64,000 nucleotides of DNA from Cyclobacteriaceae bacterium (GCA_012033595.1 JAAUQL010000002.1:1-64000); one strand, 5' to 3'. Shown: positions 47,029-58,432, counted from the stretch's first letter. Notes: generated from the sequence alone by a model not told the origin. Program-made: numbers and translations.

Positions 47029-50000
47029 TTAATCCTTGATAGAACTGTTAGTTACGAGGCATTTGACAAGCGATGTTTCAGCGCTATTTCTACCTATCAA
47101 AATATAATCATTTCCTTCAATAGCGATTTTTTTCATGACTTTCACATCTCCACCAGCAAAAAGCCAGATTCAAGCATTGAAACAGCCTCAAAGTCGTTTT
47201 TCCCATTTCCTTGCAAAAGCAACCCATGTCCCGCATCCATGCGTATGGATTCTACTTCAGTTCCATATAAATTGCCGGCAATAAGTATATCCATATGTTG
47301 ATCCTGATTAAAATCATCACAAATCACAGTGTTGGTTGGAGATATTTGAGCTTCAGGTGGCAATTCTTTCAATCTGAAAGTTTGATCTCCCAAGTTCTCA
47401 ATGAAAGAGGTGGAGAACGTTTTTGCCTTGTATTTCTGGGTCTGATCCAATATCTTTTTACCATAAATATCCAGTAAGGATGACTCTGCAAACCGATCAT
47501 GCCATTTATATCGATCCTTCAATTCTGGGAATTCCATACCAAGGCGATCTAAATTTTCGACAGGGTATTGGACTTTGTCTTGAAAATAAGCCAAAACAAT
47601 ATCCTGGCGACCATTGCCATCAAAATCGCTGGTAAATATCTCTAAGGGATATTCCTCGGTGGTTTTATATTTATGATTCCAACCCAGATTTCCCGCCACA
47701 AAATCATCGTCTCCATCCCCATCTGCATCAAACTTTTCCAGGGTGTTCCACCACCCGGAAGAATTTTCTAGTCCATTTTGTCCATTCAATTTTTTAAACA
47801 GACCATTTTGATTTTCTAAAACGGTAATAGGCATCCACTCTCCCACCATCATAATGTCTAAATCACCATCTAAATCAATATCACTCCACAGGGCATCTGT
47901 TACCATGCCTATAGCTTTGAGCTCAGGAGCAAGTGAATCTGTTTTATCTTTAAATTGGCCATTTTCATTTAACAACAGATAGCTAGTGGCAGGCAATGGG
48001 TATTGATGAGGTAGCATTCTGCCAGTAAGCAAAATATCCATATCTCCATCTTGATCAAAGTCAGCGGGGACTATGGCACTCCCATAATTATTCATCTCGG
48101 GAATGACTCCGGTGGATTTTTGAAAATTGCCTTTTCCATCATTTAGATACAGCCTATCCGCCAGCTCATTGGAATTTTTGGCAAACTCAAAACCACCACT
48201 TACCACATACAAATCCTTATCCCCATCACTGTCAGCATCTAAAAATGCAGCGCCGGTATCTTCATGCATTTCATCCATTTTCCAGGTTGTCATAGATGAC
48301 TTTTCAAATTCACCAGACACCCCTTGCACAAATAAGACAGCCGCAGATCCAAAAGCGCCGCCAATAAAAATATCATCGCGTCCATCATCGTTCACATCGG
48401 CAACTGCCAACACTGGTCCGGTTTCGGACAATTTATAGGGCAACAAGGGTTGGTATTGATATGGATCGAAATTATTTTCTTGGTAGTAGTGGGAAATCCC
48501 ATAATTTTCTGGGGCAATAACAAAATGTTTAGGCGGTGTGACTTGCCTGACCGGCAAGTGGCGATCAACTTTATTATAGTCAATAGTCAATCTTTGATTT
48601 GTTTTTACCTCAAAAATCTCACTTGTGGTCTCATCAGGCCATATTATTTCTAACTTATGTAAGACGGTGTCTTGACCGCAGCCAAAATGCAGGTTTGGCG
48701 CCACACTAGATCTATATCCACGTGTAAGATAATGCTGCTGCATTTGGCTCGTGCCATCGGACATTGTGATGTACACCTTGGTGCCTAAGGCCAGTACATT
48801 TTTATCGGCTCCTTTTAGCTCAATGGTCAAATAGTTTGCTTGCTTAATTCGATTTGCAAGGTTTTCATAGACAAAGGCTACATCGTCCACATTATTTACT
48901 ACCAAATCCAGATCACCGTCATTATCCAAATCTCCATAAGCAGCACCATTGCTAAACGAGGGGGTTTCAAAACCCCATTTGCTGGTCACATTGGTGAATT
49001 GTAGCGAGCTACTTTGCTGGTACATGTAGTTTGGGATTTTTTCAGATGGCAATGAATTGAGCATTTCATACCATTCTTTTTCTGAAAACAGCTCATATGT
49101 TGAATATATATTCAGCAGTTCATTATACCGCTTCGCCCAATCCCTGTTGCGGATGTCTTTGCGCAAACCATTGGAAATGAACAAGTCTTTGTGACCATCA
49201 TTGTCAAAGTCGGCAAACAACGGCCCCCAACTCCAATCTGTATTGGAAATGCCTGCCAAATGTCCTATTTCGCTAAAGTTCAGATTTCCATTGTTCAACT
49301 GAAGAGTATTAACCATATATTGAAAATGAAAGCCCTGCTGGTAAGCCCTCCAAAATAAATCCGGCCTCATTCCGCTTAGCATAGATTGTTGACGACGATG
49401 ATCTTCAGCCACCATGTCAAGTACTACGATATCTAATAACTGATCATTATTGAAATCGGCCAAATCATTACCCATCGAAAAGTTGGAAGTATGACTAATA
49501 GATGTTTTCAAGCTTTCAGTAAAAGTTCCATCCTGATTATTGATATATAAATAATCATGTTCGTAAAAGTCATTGCATACAAATAAATCATCCCAGCCGT
49601 CATTATCTACATCGCCAACCGCTGCACCGTGACCAAACCCAATCAGCGAACTATAGATATTTGCTTCCAGCGTAATGTCAGTAAAGTATCCCTGGTCATT
49701 TCTATATAATTTATCACCGCAATACTCGTTTGGTTCCAATCGGCTAACACTCTTATTAAAATTCGGATTTTCTCAGGCCCCTGATTCACCAGGTACATAT
49801 CCAGATCGCCGTCCTTATCGTAGTCAAAAAAATTGGCATTAACGGCATACCCGGCATCATCTATATGATATTTTTTCGCTTCATCAATAAATGTATTGTC
49901 CTTTTGGTTTACCCAAAGCTTGTTTCTTCGCTGTTCTACATCTACCAGACCTGAATAGCACACATAAATATCGAGCCACCCATCATTATTAATATCGACC

Positions 50001-50362
50001 ATGGTGCTTCCGGTTGACCATGTATAATCCTTTGATAACAATCCGGATGTTTCAGTAATATCTTCAAAATGCATTTCACCTTTATTGATGTAAAGCCGGT
50101 TTTGCACCATATTTCCTGTAAAAAAAACATCAACCAGACCGTCATTATTGATATCGCCAATACTTACCCCTCCACCACTATAAAAATCCTGATAATTGAT
50201 AATGTTGAATTCCCGGCTTTCGGAAATATCATTGGAAAAATCTATGCCGGTGTGGGAACTTGACAAAAGGTTGAACAATTTCTGATGGTCTTGAGCATTA
50301 AAAAACGGATCGCAGGAAAATATTATAAATAAAAAAAACAAGTGGATGCTCCTTCTTTGCAT
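47029..50362 (-). CDS. FG-GAP/VCBS repeat lipoprotein with ASPIC/UnbV domain, two frame breaks
   Basis: About 1111 residues restored. It starts MQRRSIHLFFLF with a lipobox ending IIFSC, so it is an outer-membrane lipoprotein. It consists of many FG-GAP calcium-binding blades (GDINNDGLVDVFFTGN, GDLDNDGDLDLVVNN, DFDQDGDMDILLTGR) forming beta-propellers, with an ASPIC/UnbV domain in the middle (GTSQMQQHYLTRGYRSSVAPNLHFG). Breaks: four T at 49768-49771 (one more joins PEKNPNFNKSVSRLEPNE) and five A at 47158-47162 (one more extends the C-terminus from GFFAGGDVKVMKKIA to VTNSSIKD, moving the stop from 47142 to 47029). Such proteins accompany SusCD transporters and probably bind glycans. Confidence 0.83.
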
Positions 50363-50418
50363 TATATAATAGATTGGAATTTTTAAGGTCAGCAGGATTT
50401 TGTGAATGATAAAAATAC

Positions 50419-50451
50419 AAAAAAAGGCTGTCGTGGTGACAGCCTTTTTTT
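50419..50451 (-). terminator. Strong rho-independent terminator after susD
   Basis: Seven A, stem GGCTGTC, loop GTGGT, stem GACAGCC, seven T: a 14-bp perfect hairpin active on both strands. It separates the SusCD transcript from the downstream FG-GAP gene. Confidence 0.9.
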
Positions 50452-50471
50452 GATTGAAAAGAAATTTAATT

Positions 50472-51997
50472 TTAAAATCCTGAATTTTGATTCGCATTAG
50501 TTAACGCGCTGTTGTTGTCTATTTCTTCAGTAGGAATTGGTAACAAATCATATTTCGGCACATAATTGCTTATGGGCTCCGTGGTCAATTTGCCTTGTCT
50601 TCTCCATCGCCTGATATCCCTATTCCTGATTTGTTCCCCTGCAAGTTCCACTCTTCTTTCGTGCATTATTGCACGTAAGGTCTCAGTCTTATCATTACAA
50701 GGATATTCAGCGGTTGGGTAATGCGGCATCATCACGTCGGCTCTGTCCCTAACCTCATTCATATAGGCGATCGCCTCCGGGATATTACCTGCATCATTTT
50801 CACATTCAGCAGCCATCAACAATACATCAGCATATCGGATTACTCTAAAATTGATACCTGAACGAACATTTTCTGTCTTTCGCTTATAAATAGTCTGATA
50901 TTTCTTCCAGCTTGGTTTTTGAGAATCACCTTGGACATTTGAGGCTTTGAGGGTGTCCTTACCATCGTTATACAAATCTCCCAATTGATAAAAAGTATAA
51001 TTTTTACGTGGATCATCCACCTCAAATTCTGACACTAATCCATCGGAAGGGATAAGGTTTCTCCACGCATTTGGCCCATATTCCTGACCCCTGAATGTAA
51101 CTTCGGCAGCACCATTGCCTTGAGCGCTCCATGCCCCGTTATCTCCAAAGGCCTCACTGAATTGCACTTCAAAAAGAGACTCGGCGTTGTTTTCATTTTC
51201 CTCCTGGAAGTTGTCAAGAAACCTGTCGACCAATTTAAAAGCTTTACCTGCAATAATTTCATCAAGGAATGGTTTGGCTTTGGAATATTCACCCCTGAAC
51301 ATGTATATCTTGGCTGCCAAAGCTTGAGCAGCTTCTCTAGGCGCCCTGCCTAATTCGTTAGTAGCCAGATCATTCCTTAAAGGCAAATTGGGAATCGCTT
51401 TTGTTAAATCGTCGAAAATCAACGAGTAAATCGTTTCTTCGCTGTCTGCTCTTGGCAAACCAGGCACACCATTTTCTGTTGTGATAGGCTCGGTAACTAC
51501 AGGAACAGGCCCCCAAAGGCTGACAAGTTCAAAATAACTCCATGCCCTTAAAAATCTAGCTTCTGCCTCATATCGGTTCTTTTTTGATTCTTCAATTTGA
51601 ACAGGCACCACCATTTCAGGCACTCGGGCAATAACGAAATTCGCCCTGTTTATCGTTCTATAATTTCCCCTCCAGTTCGAACTGACCAAACCATTAGAGG
51701 CATTAAAGGCATAATTTAAAACTCTGGCACGCTGAGCTTCCAATTGGGCTCCCCCAGACTGCATATCGTCTGACAAACAATCATGTAAAAAGAAATATTC
51801 CCTTATGTATAAATTGTTTGTCTGAAGACCTGCATAAGTAGCAATAACTGCTGCATTAGCTTGAGCATCGTTTTCAAAAAACGAGTCTTTAGTAAGCTGT
51901 GATGGATTACTTTTTCCAGTATATCGGAACTGCACGCTCCTATCAGAAAAACAGTAAAAACAAGCGATGCTATTTTTATATAATAAATCGTTTTCAT
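50472..51997 (-). CDS. SusD/RagB-family outer-membrane glycan-binding lipoprotein, one frame break
   Basis: About 508 residues restored. Signal peptide with lipobox FLIGAC, then SSDILEKSNPSQL, typical of SusD N-termini. Further hallmarks: ANAAVIATYAGLQTNNLY, RAEARFLRAWSYFELVSLWGPVPVVTEP-like segment, ALAAKIYMFRGEYSKAKPFLDEI and the C-terminal LRAIMHERRVELAGEQIRNRDIRRW. It is the surface lid of the SusCD import complex and delivers oligosaccharides to SusC. The frame breaks at 51911-51915 (five T on the plus strand); one more restores ILEKSNPSQLTKDSFF. Starts 20 bp after susC. The substrate is not evident as no glycosidase genes are linked. Confidence 0.9.
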
Positions 51998-52017
51998 TTT
52001 TCTTGAGTTAAGCAATA

Positions 52018-55000
52018 TTAAAATCCTATTTGAATTCCGCCTAATATTGTTCTAGGCTGTGGGTATTGACCGTAATCTACGCCTGTTGCCAAAGATGCAT
52101 TGTCTCTAGCACCAATTTCAGGATCATAGCCACTATAATTTGTAAAAGTCAACAAATTATTTGCAGAAAGATATATACGTACATTTTTGATCGCTCCATT
52201 TGCAAAAGAATTAAGCCCTTCTGACGGTATGGTATATCCAACAGTAAGGTTTTTCACCCTCATATAAGAACCATCTTCAACATAGCGAGAAGATATCCTG
52301 GCATTGTTATTTGGATCACTGGTGACAGCCCTGGGAATATTGGTGTCCGTGTTCTGAGGTGTCCATCTATCCAACACTGCTGTCCCAGAATTAAATAACC
52401 TGGACATGCCTTCTAAGTCATATAAGTTGGTATTCAATATCTCATTGCCTGATACGCCTTGGATAAATAACGCCAGATCAAAATTCTTCCAATTAGCATT
52501 GAAATTTAATCCGTACGTGAAATCTGGCAGAAAGTGTCCCAGGTTTGTGCGGTCATTGTTGTCAATCTTACCATCAGGACCTGTCGGGTTGCCATTTTCA
52601 TCGGGAGGACCGGCAATGTCTCTAAATTTTATATCACCTGGTGCGGTGGTTTTTGTTCCTGCGTCGGCCTTAAGACTTCCATCTGAGTTAAAAGGTGACT
52701 TGCCTTGATCTGGACTGTTTCTGATATCATCATAACTTTGGAATAATCTGTCCACTTCCCAACCATAAAAATATGCTATGGGCTGTCCTTCTTCAGTAAA
52801 AGTGACTGGATTGTTTTCAAAACCTGGCCCGAATATACTCTTTCCAATACCCAAAGAAACAAGTTCATTTTTTACGAATGACATATTGCCATCCAGCGTC
52901 CAGGTAAATGCTCCCTCGTTGTCCTGATATCCTAATGCAAATTCAAAACCTTTATTAGACACCGTACCTACGTTTGCTACTGGTGCACCATCATATCCAA
53001 AAGAAAAAGGAATGGGCACATCCAACAAAAGACCTTCAGAATTATTTTGAAACCACTCAACATTAGCACGCAACCTGTCATTGAAAAAGCCCATATCGAG
53101 ACCAATATTGGTCATTTTGGTACTCTCCCATTTTACCTGCTCATTTGCCAATGCACTGATGGTACTCGCTGTGGTAGTATTTCCATTGAAGTTATACCTA
53201 TAATTACCATCTATAGTAGCTTCATATCTATAATCCCCAATTCGATCATTACCAACCTCTCCATAACTTGCCCTCAATTTCAGATCGCTCAACCAGCTTG
53301 CATTACTCATAAAATCTTCTTCGGTAAGTCGCCATCCTAGAGAGACAGAAGGAAATGATCCCCATTTGTTTCCGGGTCCAAATCGCGAACCACCATCACG
53401 TCTCAAAGACGCACTAAGCAAATATTTTCCTTTATAATCATAGTTTAATCTGCCCAAATAGGAAATAAGGGCGTACTCCCATTTATCGCCGCTTACATTT
53501 GGTGTCTCAGTTCCAGTCAACACTTGCAATTCGCTTGTAATACTGCTTTCACCGGAGGCATTAAACTGCTTGAAATTATCCTGGGTTACTTCATAAATTA
53601 AACTGGCTCCAATGGTATGATCTCCAAAAGTATTGTTATAGTTTAATTGATGGGTAATCATGGATCTAAAAAACCTCGAATTGTTTTCCGATATGTCGGC
53701 AGTTTGGTTTTGATGGAAACTACCAGCATTGTACTGAGGCATAAAGTTTGAATTATTCCCTTGATTATAGTCAATACCTAATTGCAGCCTATAGCTAAAT
53801 CCTGCGCCAAAATCAAATTCACCATACACATTGCCCAAAAGTTTCAAATCCAGGTTATGGTTTTGCCTGAGCTTTGCATTCAAAACCGGATTTTCGGCAT
53901 CGTTTCCATCAACACCATCAGGACCTCTATATCCTCCAAGACGATTTTTATCATATACTGGAATATATGGAGCCATTTTTATAGTATGTTCTATAATTGA
54001 TCGTCCACCGGGCACGGACTCGACTTGCTGATCTATGTGGGAAACTGTCAAGGATTCACCAATTTTCAACCGCCCTATTTTGAAATCGGAATTTGCACGA
54101 AAAGAGTACCTTTCAAATCCTGTTCCAACTAAAATTCCTTCTTGGTTGAAATACCCCCCGGAGACCATGAAAGTAGCATTATCGCTACCACCAGAAACTG
54201 ATAGATTATAATCTTGAACAGGAGCTACGGTAAAAATCTCATCTTGCCAATTCGTTTCCACATCAGCAAATTCCCCTAAATTTCCAAACCTATCAGGAAT
54301 TGTCCCTCCTCCGTTGGTCTGCAAATCGCGACCATAGGCCAAATACTGATCCACATTTAATAAATCCCATTGTTTCCAGGCTTTCTGAACACCATAATAT
54401 CCATCAAACTGAATGCTGGCTTTTCCTGACTTGCCTCTTTTGGTAGTGACCATAATTACGCCATTTGCTCCCCGTGAGCCGTAAATAGCCGCGGTAGAAG
54501 CATCTTTTAAAACTTCGATAGACTCAATGTCGTTGGGATTGATGGTATTTAACCCACCAGCAGGTACACCGTCGATCACATAAAGCGGATCATTGTTTCC
54601 TGTGGTACCAATTCCCCTGATTCTTACAATAGGGTTTTTGCCAGGCGAGCCGCTGTTGGTCACAAATACACCCGGAGCACGACCTTGCAAAGCCTGATCG
54701 AAAGACACCACAGGGGTCTGAGTAATTTCCTTTGCTGAAACGCTACTGATGGCACCTGTTACTTTCGCTCTTTCCTGCGTTCCATAACCTACCACCACAA
54801 TCTCTGAAAGCGCGGTGACATCAGGGTTCAATGTTAAATCAATGACCGTTCGGTTGCCTACAGCAATTTCTTCAGTGATATAACCTACTGAACTAAAGAC
54901 CAATGTAGCATCTGTGCCCGGAACTTCGAGGGAATAATTTCCGCTTATATCTGTTACTGTTCCGATGGAAGTACCTTTAACTACTATGTTTACACCGGGC

Positions 55001-55467
55001 AACTCAGATTTGTCTTCGCCCGATAAAACCTTTCCTGATACAGACACACTTTGCAACATTCCGAAACCTGAAATTTCTTCTTCAACAGATTTGCCTAGAA
55101 ATTTTTTCTTCGAAATAAAAATGTTGTCGTTCACCCTTTTAAAGGTAAGATCCGTCGATTTGGAAATCTCTCTCAACACACTTGCCAACGATTGGTTGGA
55201 GACCTGAGTGGTGATAGACTGACTTGTTTCTATATTGCCCTGTTCAAATGCGAATTTGAACTTGGTCTTTTGGGTGATCGCATTAAGGGTCTGCTCCAAG
55301 GAGGCCTCTTTGAGATCAATCGAGAGATACACCTCTTCGATACTTACTTTTTCTTGTGCCAGGCCATCGCTGGCCAGCAACAAACCTGTAAAACAAATTT
55401 GCAATACCAGGCCATAAAACAATAGCTTAGACATAAAAAACAGTTGCGGTAATAGTTTCCATTTCAT
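52018..55467 (-). CDS. SusC/RagA-family TonB-dependent transporter with STN signalling domain
   Basis: An 1149-residue outer-membrane transporter. N-terminal signal (LFYGLVLQICFTGLLLA), STN domain (~45-125: LKEASLEQTLNAITQKTKFKFAFEQ), carboxypeptidase-like regulatory domain (~140-215: VSGKVLSGEDKSELPGVNIVVKGTSIGTVTDISG), TonB box EIVVVGYGTQ, plug (~235-350: APGVFVTNSGSPG, AIYGSRGANGVIMVTTKRG) and a 22-stranded barrel ending GGIQIGF. The STN domain lets it signal through the FecR anti-sigma factor just upstream, so substrate binding should induce the locus. It pairs with the SusD lipoprotein downstream. Confidence 0.93.
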   Translation of the reverse strand: MKWKLLPQLFFMSKLLFYGLVLQICFTGLLLASDGLAQEKVSIEEVYLSIDLKEASLEQTLNAITQKTKFKFAFEQGNIETSQSITTQVSNQSLASVLREISKSTDLTFKRVNDNIFISKKKFLGKSVEEEISGFGMLQSVSVSGKVLSGEDKSELPGVNIVVKGTSIGTVTDISGNYSLEVPGTDATLVFSSVGYITEEIAVGNRTVIDLTLNPDVTALSEIVVVGYGTQERAKVTGAISSVSAKEITQTPVVSFDQALQGRAPGVFVTNSGSPGKNPIVRIRGIGTTGNNDPLYVIDGVPAGGLNTINPNDIESIEVLKDASTAAIYGSRGANGVIMVTTKRGKSGKASIQFDGYYGVQKAWKQWDLLNVDQYLAYGRDLQTNGGGTIPDRFGNLGEFADVETNWQDEIFTVAPVQDYNLSVSGGSDNATFMVSGGYFNQEGILVGTGFERYSFRANSDFKIGRLKIGESLTVSHIDQQVESVPGGRSIIEHTIKMAPYIPVYDKNRLGGYRGPDGVDGNDAENPVLNAKLRQNHNLDLKLLGNVYGEFDFGAGFSYRLQLGIDYNQGNNSNFMPQYNAGSFHQNQTADISENNSRFFRSMITHQLNYNNTFGDHTIGASLIYEVTQDNFKQFNASGESSITSELQVLTGTETPNVSGDKWEYALISYLGRLNYDYKGKYLLSASLRRDGGSRFGPGNKWGSFPSVSLGWRLTEEDFMSNASWLSDLKLRASYGEVGNDRIGDYRYEATIDGNYRYNFNGNTTTASTISALANEQVKWESTKMTNIGLDMGFFNDRLRANVEWFQNNSEGLLLDVPIPFSFGYDGAPVANVGTVSNKGFEFALGYQDNEGAFTWTLDGNMSFVKNELVSLGIGKSIFGPGFENNPVTFTEEGQPIAYFYGWEVDRLFQSYDDIRNSPDQGKSPFNSDGSLKADAGTKTTAPGDIKFRDIAGPPDENGNPTGPDGKIDNNDRTNLGHFLPDFTYGLNFNANWKNFDLALFIQGVSGNEILNTNLYDLEGMSRLFNSGTAVLDRWTPQNTDTNIPRAVTSDPNNNARISSRYVEDGSYMRVKNLTVGYTIPSEGLNSFANGAIKNVRIYLSANNLLTFTNYSGYDPEIGARDNASLATGVDYGQYPQPRTILGGIQIGF

Positions 55468-55521
55468 AATTTTAAGTGATTAAGTGAAAATTTAATTTTC
55501 CTTGATTTAAGAATTACTCTT

Positions 55522-55556
55522 GAGCCGGGATCGAGTCGCCAAACCAGCCCGGCTCG
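55522..55556. other. GC-rich hairpin between fecR and susC
   Basis: GAGCCGGG and CCCGGCTC form an 8-bp stem with an 18-nt loop in the 134-bp gap ahead of susC. There is no T-run. It could be an mRNA processing or attenuation element that separates regulator from transporter expression. Confidence 0.4.
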
Positions 55557-55601
55557 GGGGTTTTCGTTTAAATAGGTTTTAATTTATTCCATACTGTCGG
55601 T

Positions 55602-56632
55602 TTAGTTGATAATAATATTTTTTCCTTCTATCCTGTAAGTGAATTTTCCACTGCTCATACCCGCCAACACTGCATCGAGGCTTTGGTCGGCAAACTCACC
55701 GGTATAACCGCCATCAAAATATGGGGTACGATTGCAAACAAACTTCACATCGTACCACCGTTCCAGTGTGCTTTGCACCTCGTCGAATGATGACTTCTCG
55801 AATACAATAAAGTTGTCTTTCCATCCCGCAATTTTCTTAAACTCAAATTGATCGACTTCGATGGATCGAAGATCGCTTTTGATTTTGGCCATTTTCATGG
55901 GCTCCAGAATGAATGCAGGATTGTTGGGCGTGTTCACTTCCACACTTCCTTCCACCAGTGCTATATTGATAAAATCAGTTTCAGGATAGGAACTAATGTT
56001 AAATGATGTACCTAATACTTTGGTTTGAACGTTTTTTGAGTCAACAATGAACGGCCATTGATCGTAGTGAGCCACATCGAAGTAAGCCTCTCCTGCAGCA
56101 TAACTTTGCGTGTACCACCATCAAACTCTTCAGGATAAATGATGGAGCTTTCTGAATTTAATTTCACGACCGTCCCCTCCTGAAAGGTGATGGTCATTTT
56201 CTGACCTTTGCCGGTCTCCTTCTTGATCATCCTGGTCTCAGAAGTAATATCTGCCAAATGATTGTTGAATGGGCCAGAGCTCAACCAATATATACCCATA
56301 CCCACAGTAGCGATAAGCAGTACCGAGCCTGCAATACGGAGCAGCCAATTGGAATTCTTGGGTCGGCGCGATTCGTAAAGACTGATGATGTTGTTTTTCT
56401 CGGTGCGGGTGATATCTATCTTCCTCTTGAAGTTGATGGCTTCGGTCTGGAATTCTTCTGGTGAGAGTGGTTCATAAAAATTTAATATAATAGCCCTGGC
56501 TTCTTCAAAGGCCAAATTATTTTCCTCTCTCTCGTTTTTCCATTCATCCCAAAAAAATTGATCTCCCTGATTGGGGTTCAATACATATTTTCTAAATCGG
56601 TCATTGACCAATAAATCTTCAACTCTGAACAT
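55602..56632 (-). CDS. fecR: FecR-family anti-sigma factor, one frame break
   Basis: About 343 residues restored. Cytoplasmic N-terminal part (1-~105), one transmembrane helix (NWLLRIAGSVLLIATVGMGIYW), then a periplasmic FecR domain (GQKMTITFQEGTVVKLNSESSIIYPEEF, RKVMLQGEAYFDVAHYDQWPFIV, TKVLGTSFNISSYPE) and a C-terminal FecR_C/STN-like end (SFDEVQSTLERWYDVKF). It holds the sigma factor until the transporter signals substrate. The frame breaks at the CC of 56092-56093 (plus strand): one extra C restores GEAYFDVA, a family-conserved motif. Confidence 0.88.
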
Positions 56633-56652
56633 CCAGTGTCTTTTTTTATTAC

Positions 56653-57261
56653 TTAACTTATAGATATCGCTGTTTGGATACGGTACTCATTTATTGCTAA
56701 TTTTTTTTTAACATTAAATGAATCTCTCAGGGAGGTCATAGCCCTATGGGTGAGGTTTTTGATGGACTGATATTTCAACTCGGTGATTTGTTGGATTTCG
56801 TCTATAGTCAGGCCTTCGTAATATTGCATAAACAATATTTCCTTTTCTCTGACAGACAATTTGCCAAAGGCATCGTGCAGTTGGCGTATATTGTCCTTTT
56901 TTGTTTGTTTCTTAATAATCAAATGCTCTTGTGAGAAGACGATATCAATACCATAGTGCGCATTTTCATCGATTGAAAGCAATTTATTATCCTTTTTTAA
57001 GCGCTTGACCACCGAATGCCATATGGATTGCAGCAAATATGACCTTACCCTGGACACATCACTGAGTTTTTCTTTCTTTTCCCACAAATGCACAAAAAGC
57101 TCCTGCACACAGTCCTTGCTCAAGTCCTTGTCACGGCAAATCTTGAACGCATAACTGTATAGCACCTGGTAGTTAAACCTATACAACTCCTCGATAGCCT
57201 TCTGGCTACCCCCCCTCAATTGTTGCCACAATTCTTCGTTGCGAGTATCTGTCGATTGCAT
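56653..57261 (-). CDS. ECF RNA polymerase sigma factor
   Basis: A 202-residue sigma-70 family protein with region 2 (RFNYQVLYSYAFKICRDKDLSKDCVQELFVHLWEKKEKL) and region 4 (LSVREKEILFMQYYEGLTIDEIQQITELKYQSIKNLTHRAMTSL); no regions 1 or 3, as in ECF factors. It is followed 20 bp later by FecR, then SusC/SusD, the standard Bacteroidota signal-transduction arrangement. It should direct transcription of susC when released. Complete and intact. Confidence 0.92.
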   Translation of the reverse strand: MQSTDTRNEELWQQLRGGSQKAIEELYRFNYQVLYSYAFKICRDKDLSKDCVQELFVHLWEKKEKLSDVSRVRSYLLQSIWHSVVKRLKKDNKLLSIDENAHYGIDIVFSQEHLIIKKQTKKDNIRQLHDAFGKLSVREKEILFMQYYEGLTIDEIQQITELKYQSIKNLTHRAMTSLRDSFNVKKKLAINEYRIQTAISIS

Positions 57262-57728
57262 TATTTAAAAAATGTCTTGAAATGGCACGTTCACAAATCC
57301 CCGGAAATTTATTTATAAAAATAGCTAAAAAAAAAATCGGCCATGCTTTTCATTTAGAAGCAGGGTTTGGCTGTGTCTGTCCACAATGGCCGCAAAAGCA
57401 CCAAATAACAAAAATCTAATACCGAAAACCGATCAAAACCCAAAAACCGAATGCTCAAAAGCCTCTTGGATATTGAATTTTACGACATTGGAATTTATTT
57501 GACACTTGACACTTGAAGTCTGGCATATTTGCATTTTCACATAATTCTTCGATATGGCCAGGCTTTAAATAGATGCTTTGCCGCCATAATGCTAGGGCAC
57601 AAGCAGCATAGCAAATGCTGTGGTCAGACTTGAATTGGTGATGTTGGGCAGGGATTTTAGACCGGAGCCGGGGTTTGACACGTCCTGCGTACAAGGTCAG
57701 GTACTGTCATAAAAGAGCGGAGTTCCGT
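57262..57728. other. 467-bp gap with a heptamer array
   Basis: No supported gene; a 79-codon minus frame at 57455-57694 has no protein-like features. The gap holds a second type of 7-bp repeat at 57488-57522. Confidence 0.45.
57488..57522 (+). repeat. Degenerate 7-bp tandem array of a second type
   Basis: Five in-phase heptamers; the third and fourth are exact copies (ACACTTG), flanked by TTATTTG and AAGTCTG. Consensus about AnAnTTG, different from the RCTRGGN family near 32 kb. Confidence 0.5.
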
Positions 57729-58181
57729 TTATTCTATCACTGTTACTTTGATGGCATTGAGGCCACGTGGTCCGCGTTCTGTTTCGAACGAAACCTTATC
57801 ATTTTCCATGATGTTGGTCATCAGGCCATTGCTGTGTACAAAGATACTTTCATTGGTTTTGAGATCGCGTATGAAACCGTAACCTTTGCTGGTATTGAAA
57901 AATGTGACTTTGCCATTGCGTACCGGATCGACTTCCTCCTCGTCATCGCCGCTGTTTCTTGCTCCAATCACCATATCTTCTTTTTTTACGGCTTTTCTTT
58001 TAGCAGGATCTGGTGGGGACGACAAGATATTGCCATATTCGTCGGTATAAGCAAGCATATCTTCAAATGATTTGCCTTCGCTTGATTTTCGTTCTTCTCT
58101 GCGCTGCGCTTTTTCTTTTCTCTTCTGAACTTTTTTCTTTTCTATCTCTTTTTTGCTGAAAGTTTCTTTAGATCTGGCCAT
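57729..58181 (-). CDS. Cold-shock-domain protein with basic N-terminal extension
   Basis: 150 residues; the start is taken at MARSKETFSKKE (58181), since upstream frame sequence has no family character. Residues 1-~45 are a highly charged Lys/Glu/Arg helix (KKEIEKKKVQKRKEKAQRREE), followed by a linker and a cold-shock domain (residues ~88-150: GKVTFFNTSKGYGFI, SIFVHSNGL, NAIKVTVIE). The basic tail probably adds RNA or ribosome affinity. RNP motifs are intact. Monocistronic; different gene family member from the short Csp at 42833. Confidence 0.87.
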   Translation of the reverse strand: MARSKETFSKKEIEKKKVQKRKEKAQRREERKSSEGKSFEDMLAYTDEYGNILSSPPDPAKRKAVKKEDMVIGARNSGDDEEEVDPVRNGKVTFFNTSKGYGFIRDLKTNESIFVHSNGLMTNIMENDKVSFETERGPRGLNAIKVTVIE

Positions 58182-58432
58182 ACATTTTTTAAGTGGATAA
58201 TTTGGACAACCCCTAATGAGTACACGTGGCATAGCATCGCTTTGCAACCACAAATCAGAAAGGATTGGCAAGTTATGGAATTTTTTGCACATTTTGCCTG
58301 TTTTTTCTTACAACCCGGGCAAATGGCCTCCACGTGGTGCATTAGCCACAAGGCGAAAAAAAAATCGATACTTTATACACCTTATTGAGTATCTTTTCGC
58401 AAAATTGCTTCAACCTTCGAATTAACTCCTTT

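Noticed and set aside
47142-47150. Stop of the FG-GAP gene at 47142
   Set aside because: The next frame downstream is clearly coding for a C-terminal strand set; one added base extends the gene to 47029.
57455-57694. 79-codon minus-strand frame
   Set aside because: Runs through the heptamer array and lacks protein-like features.
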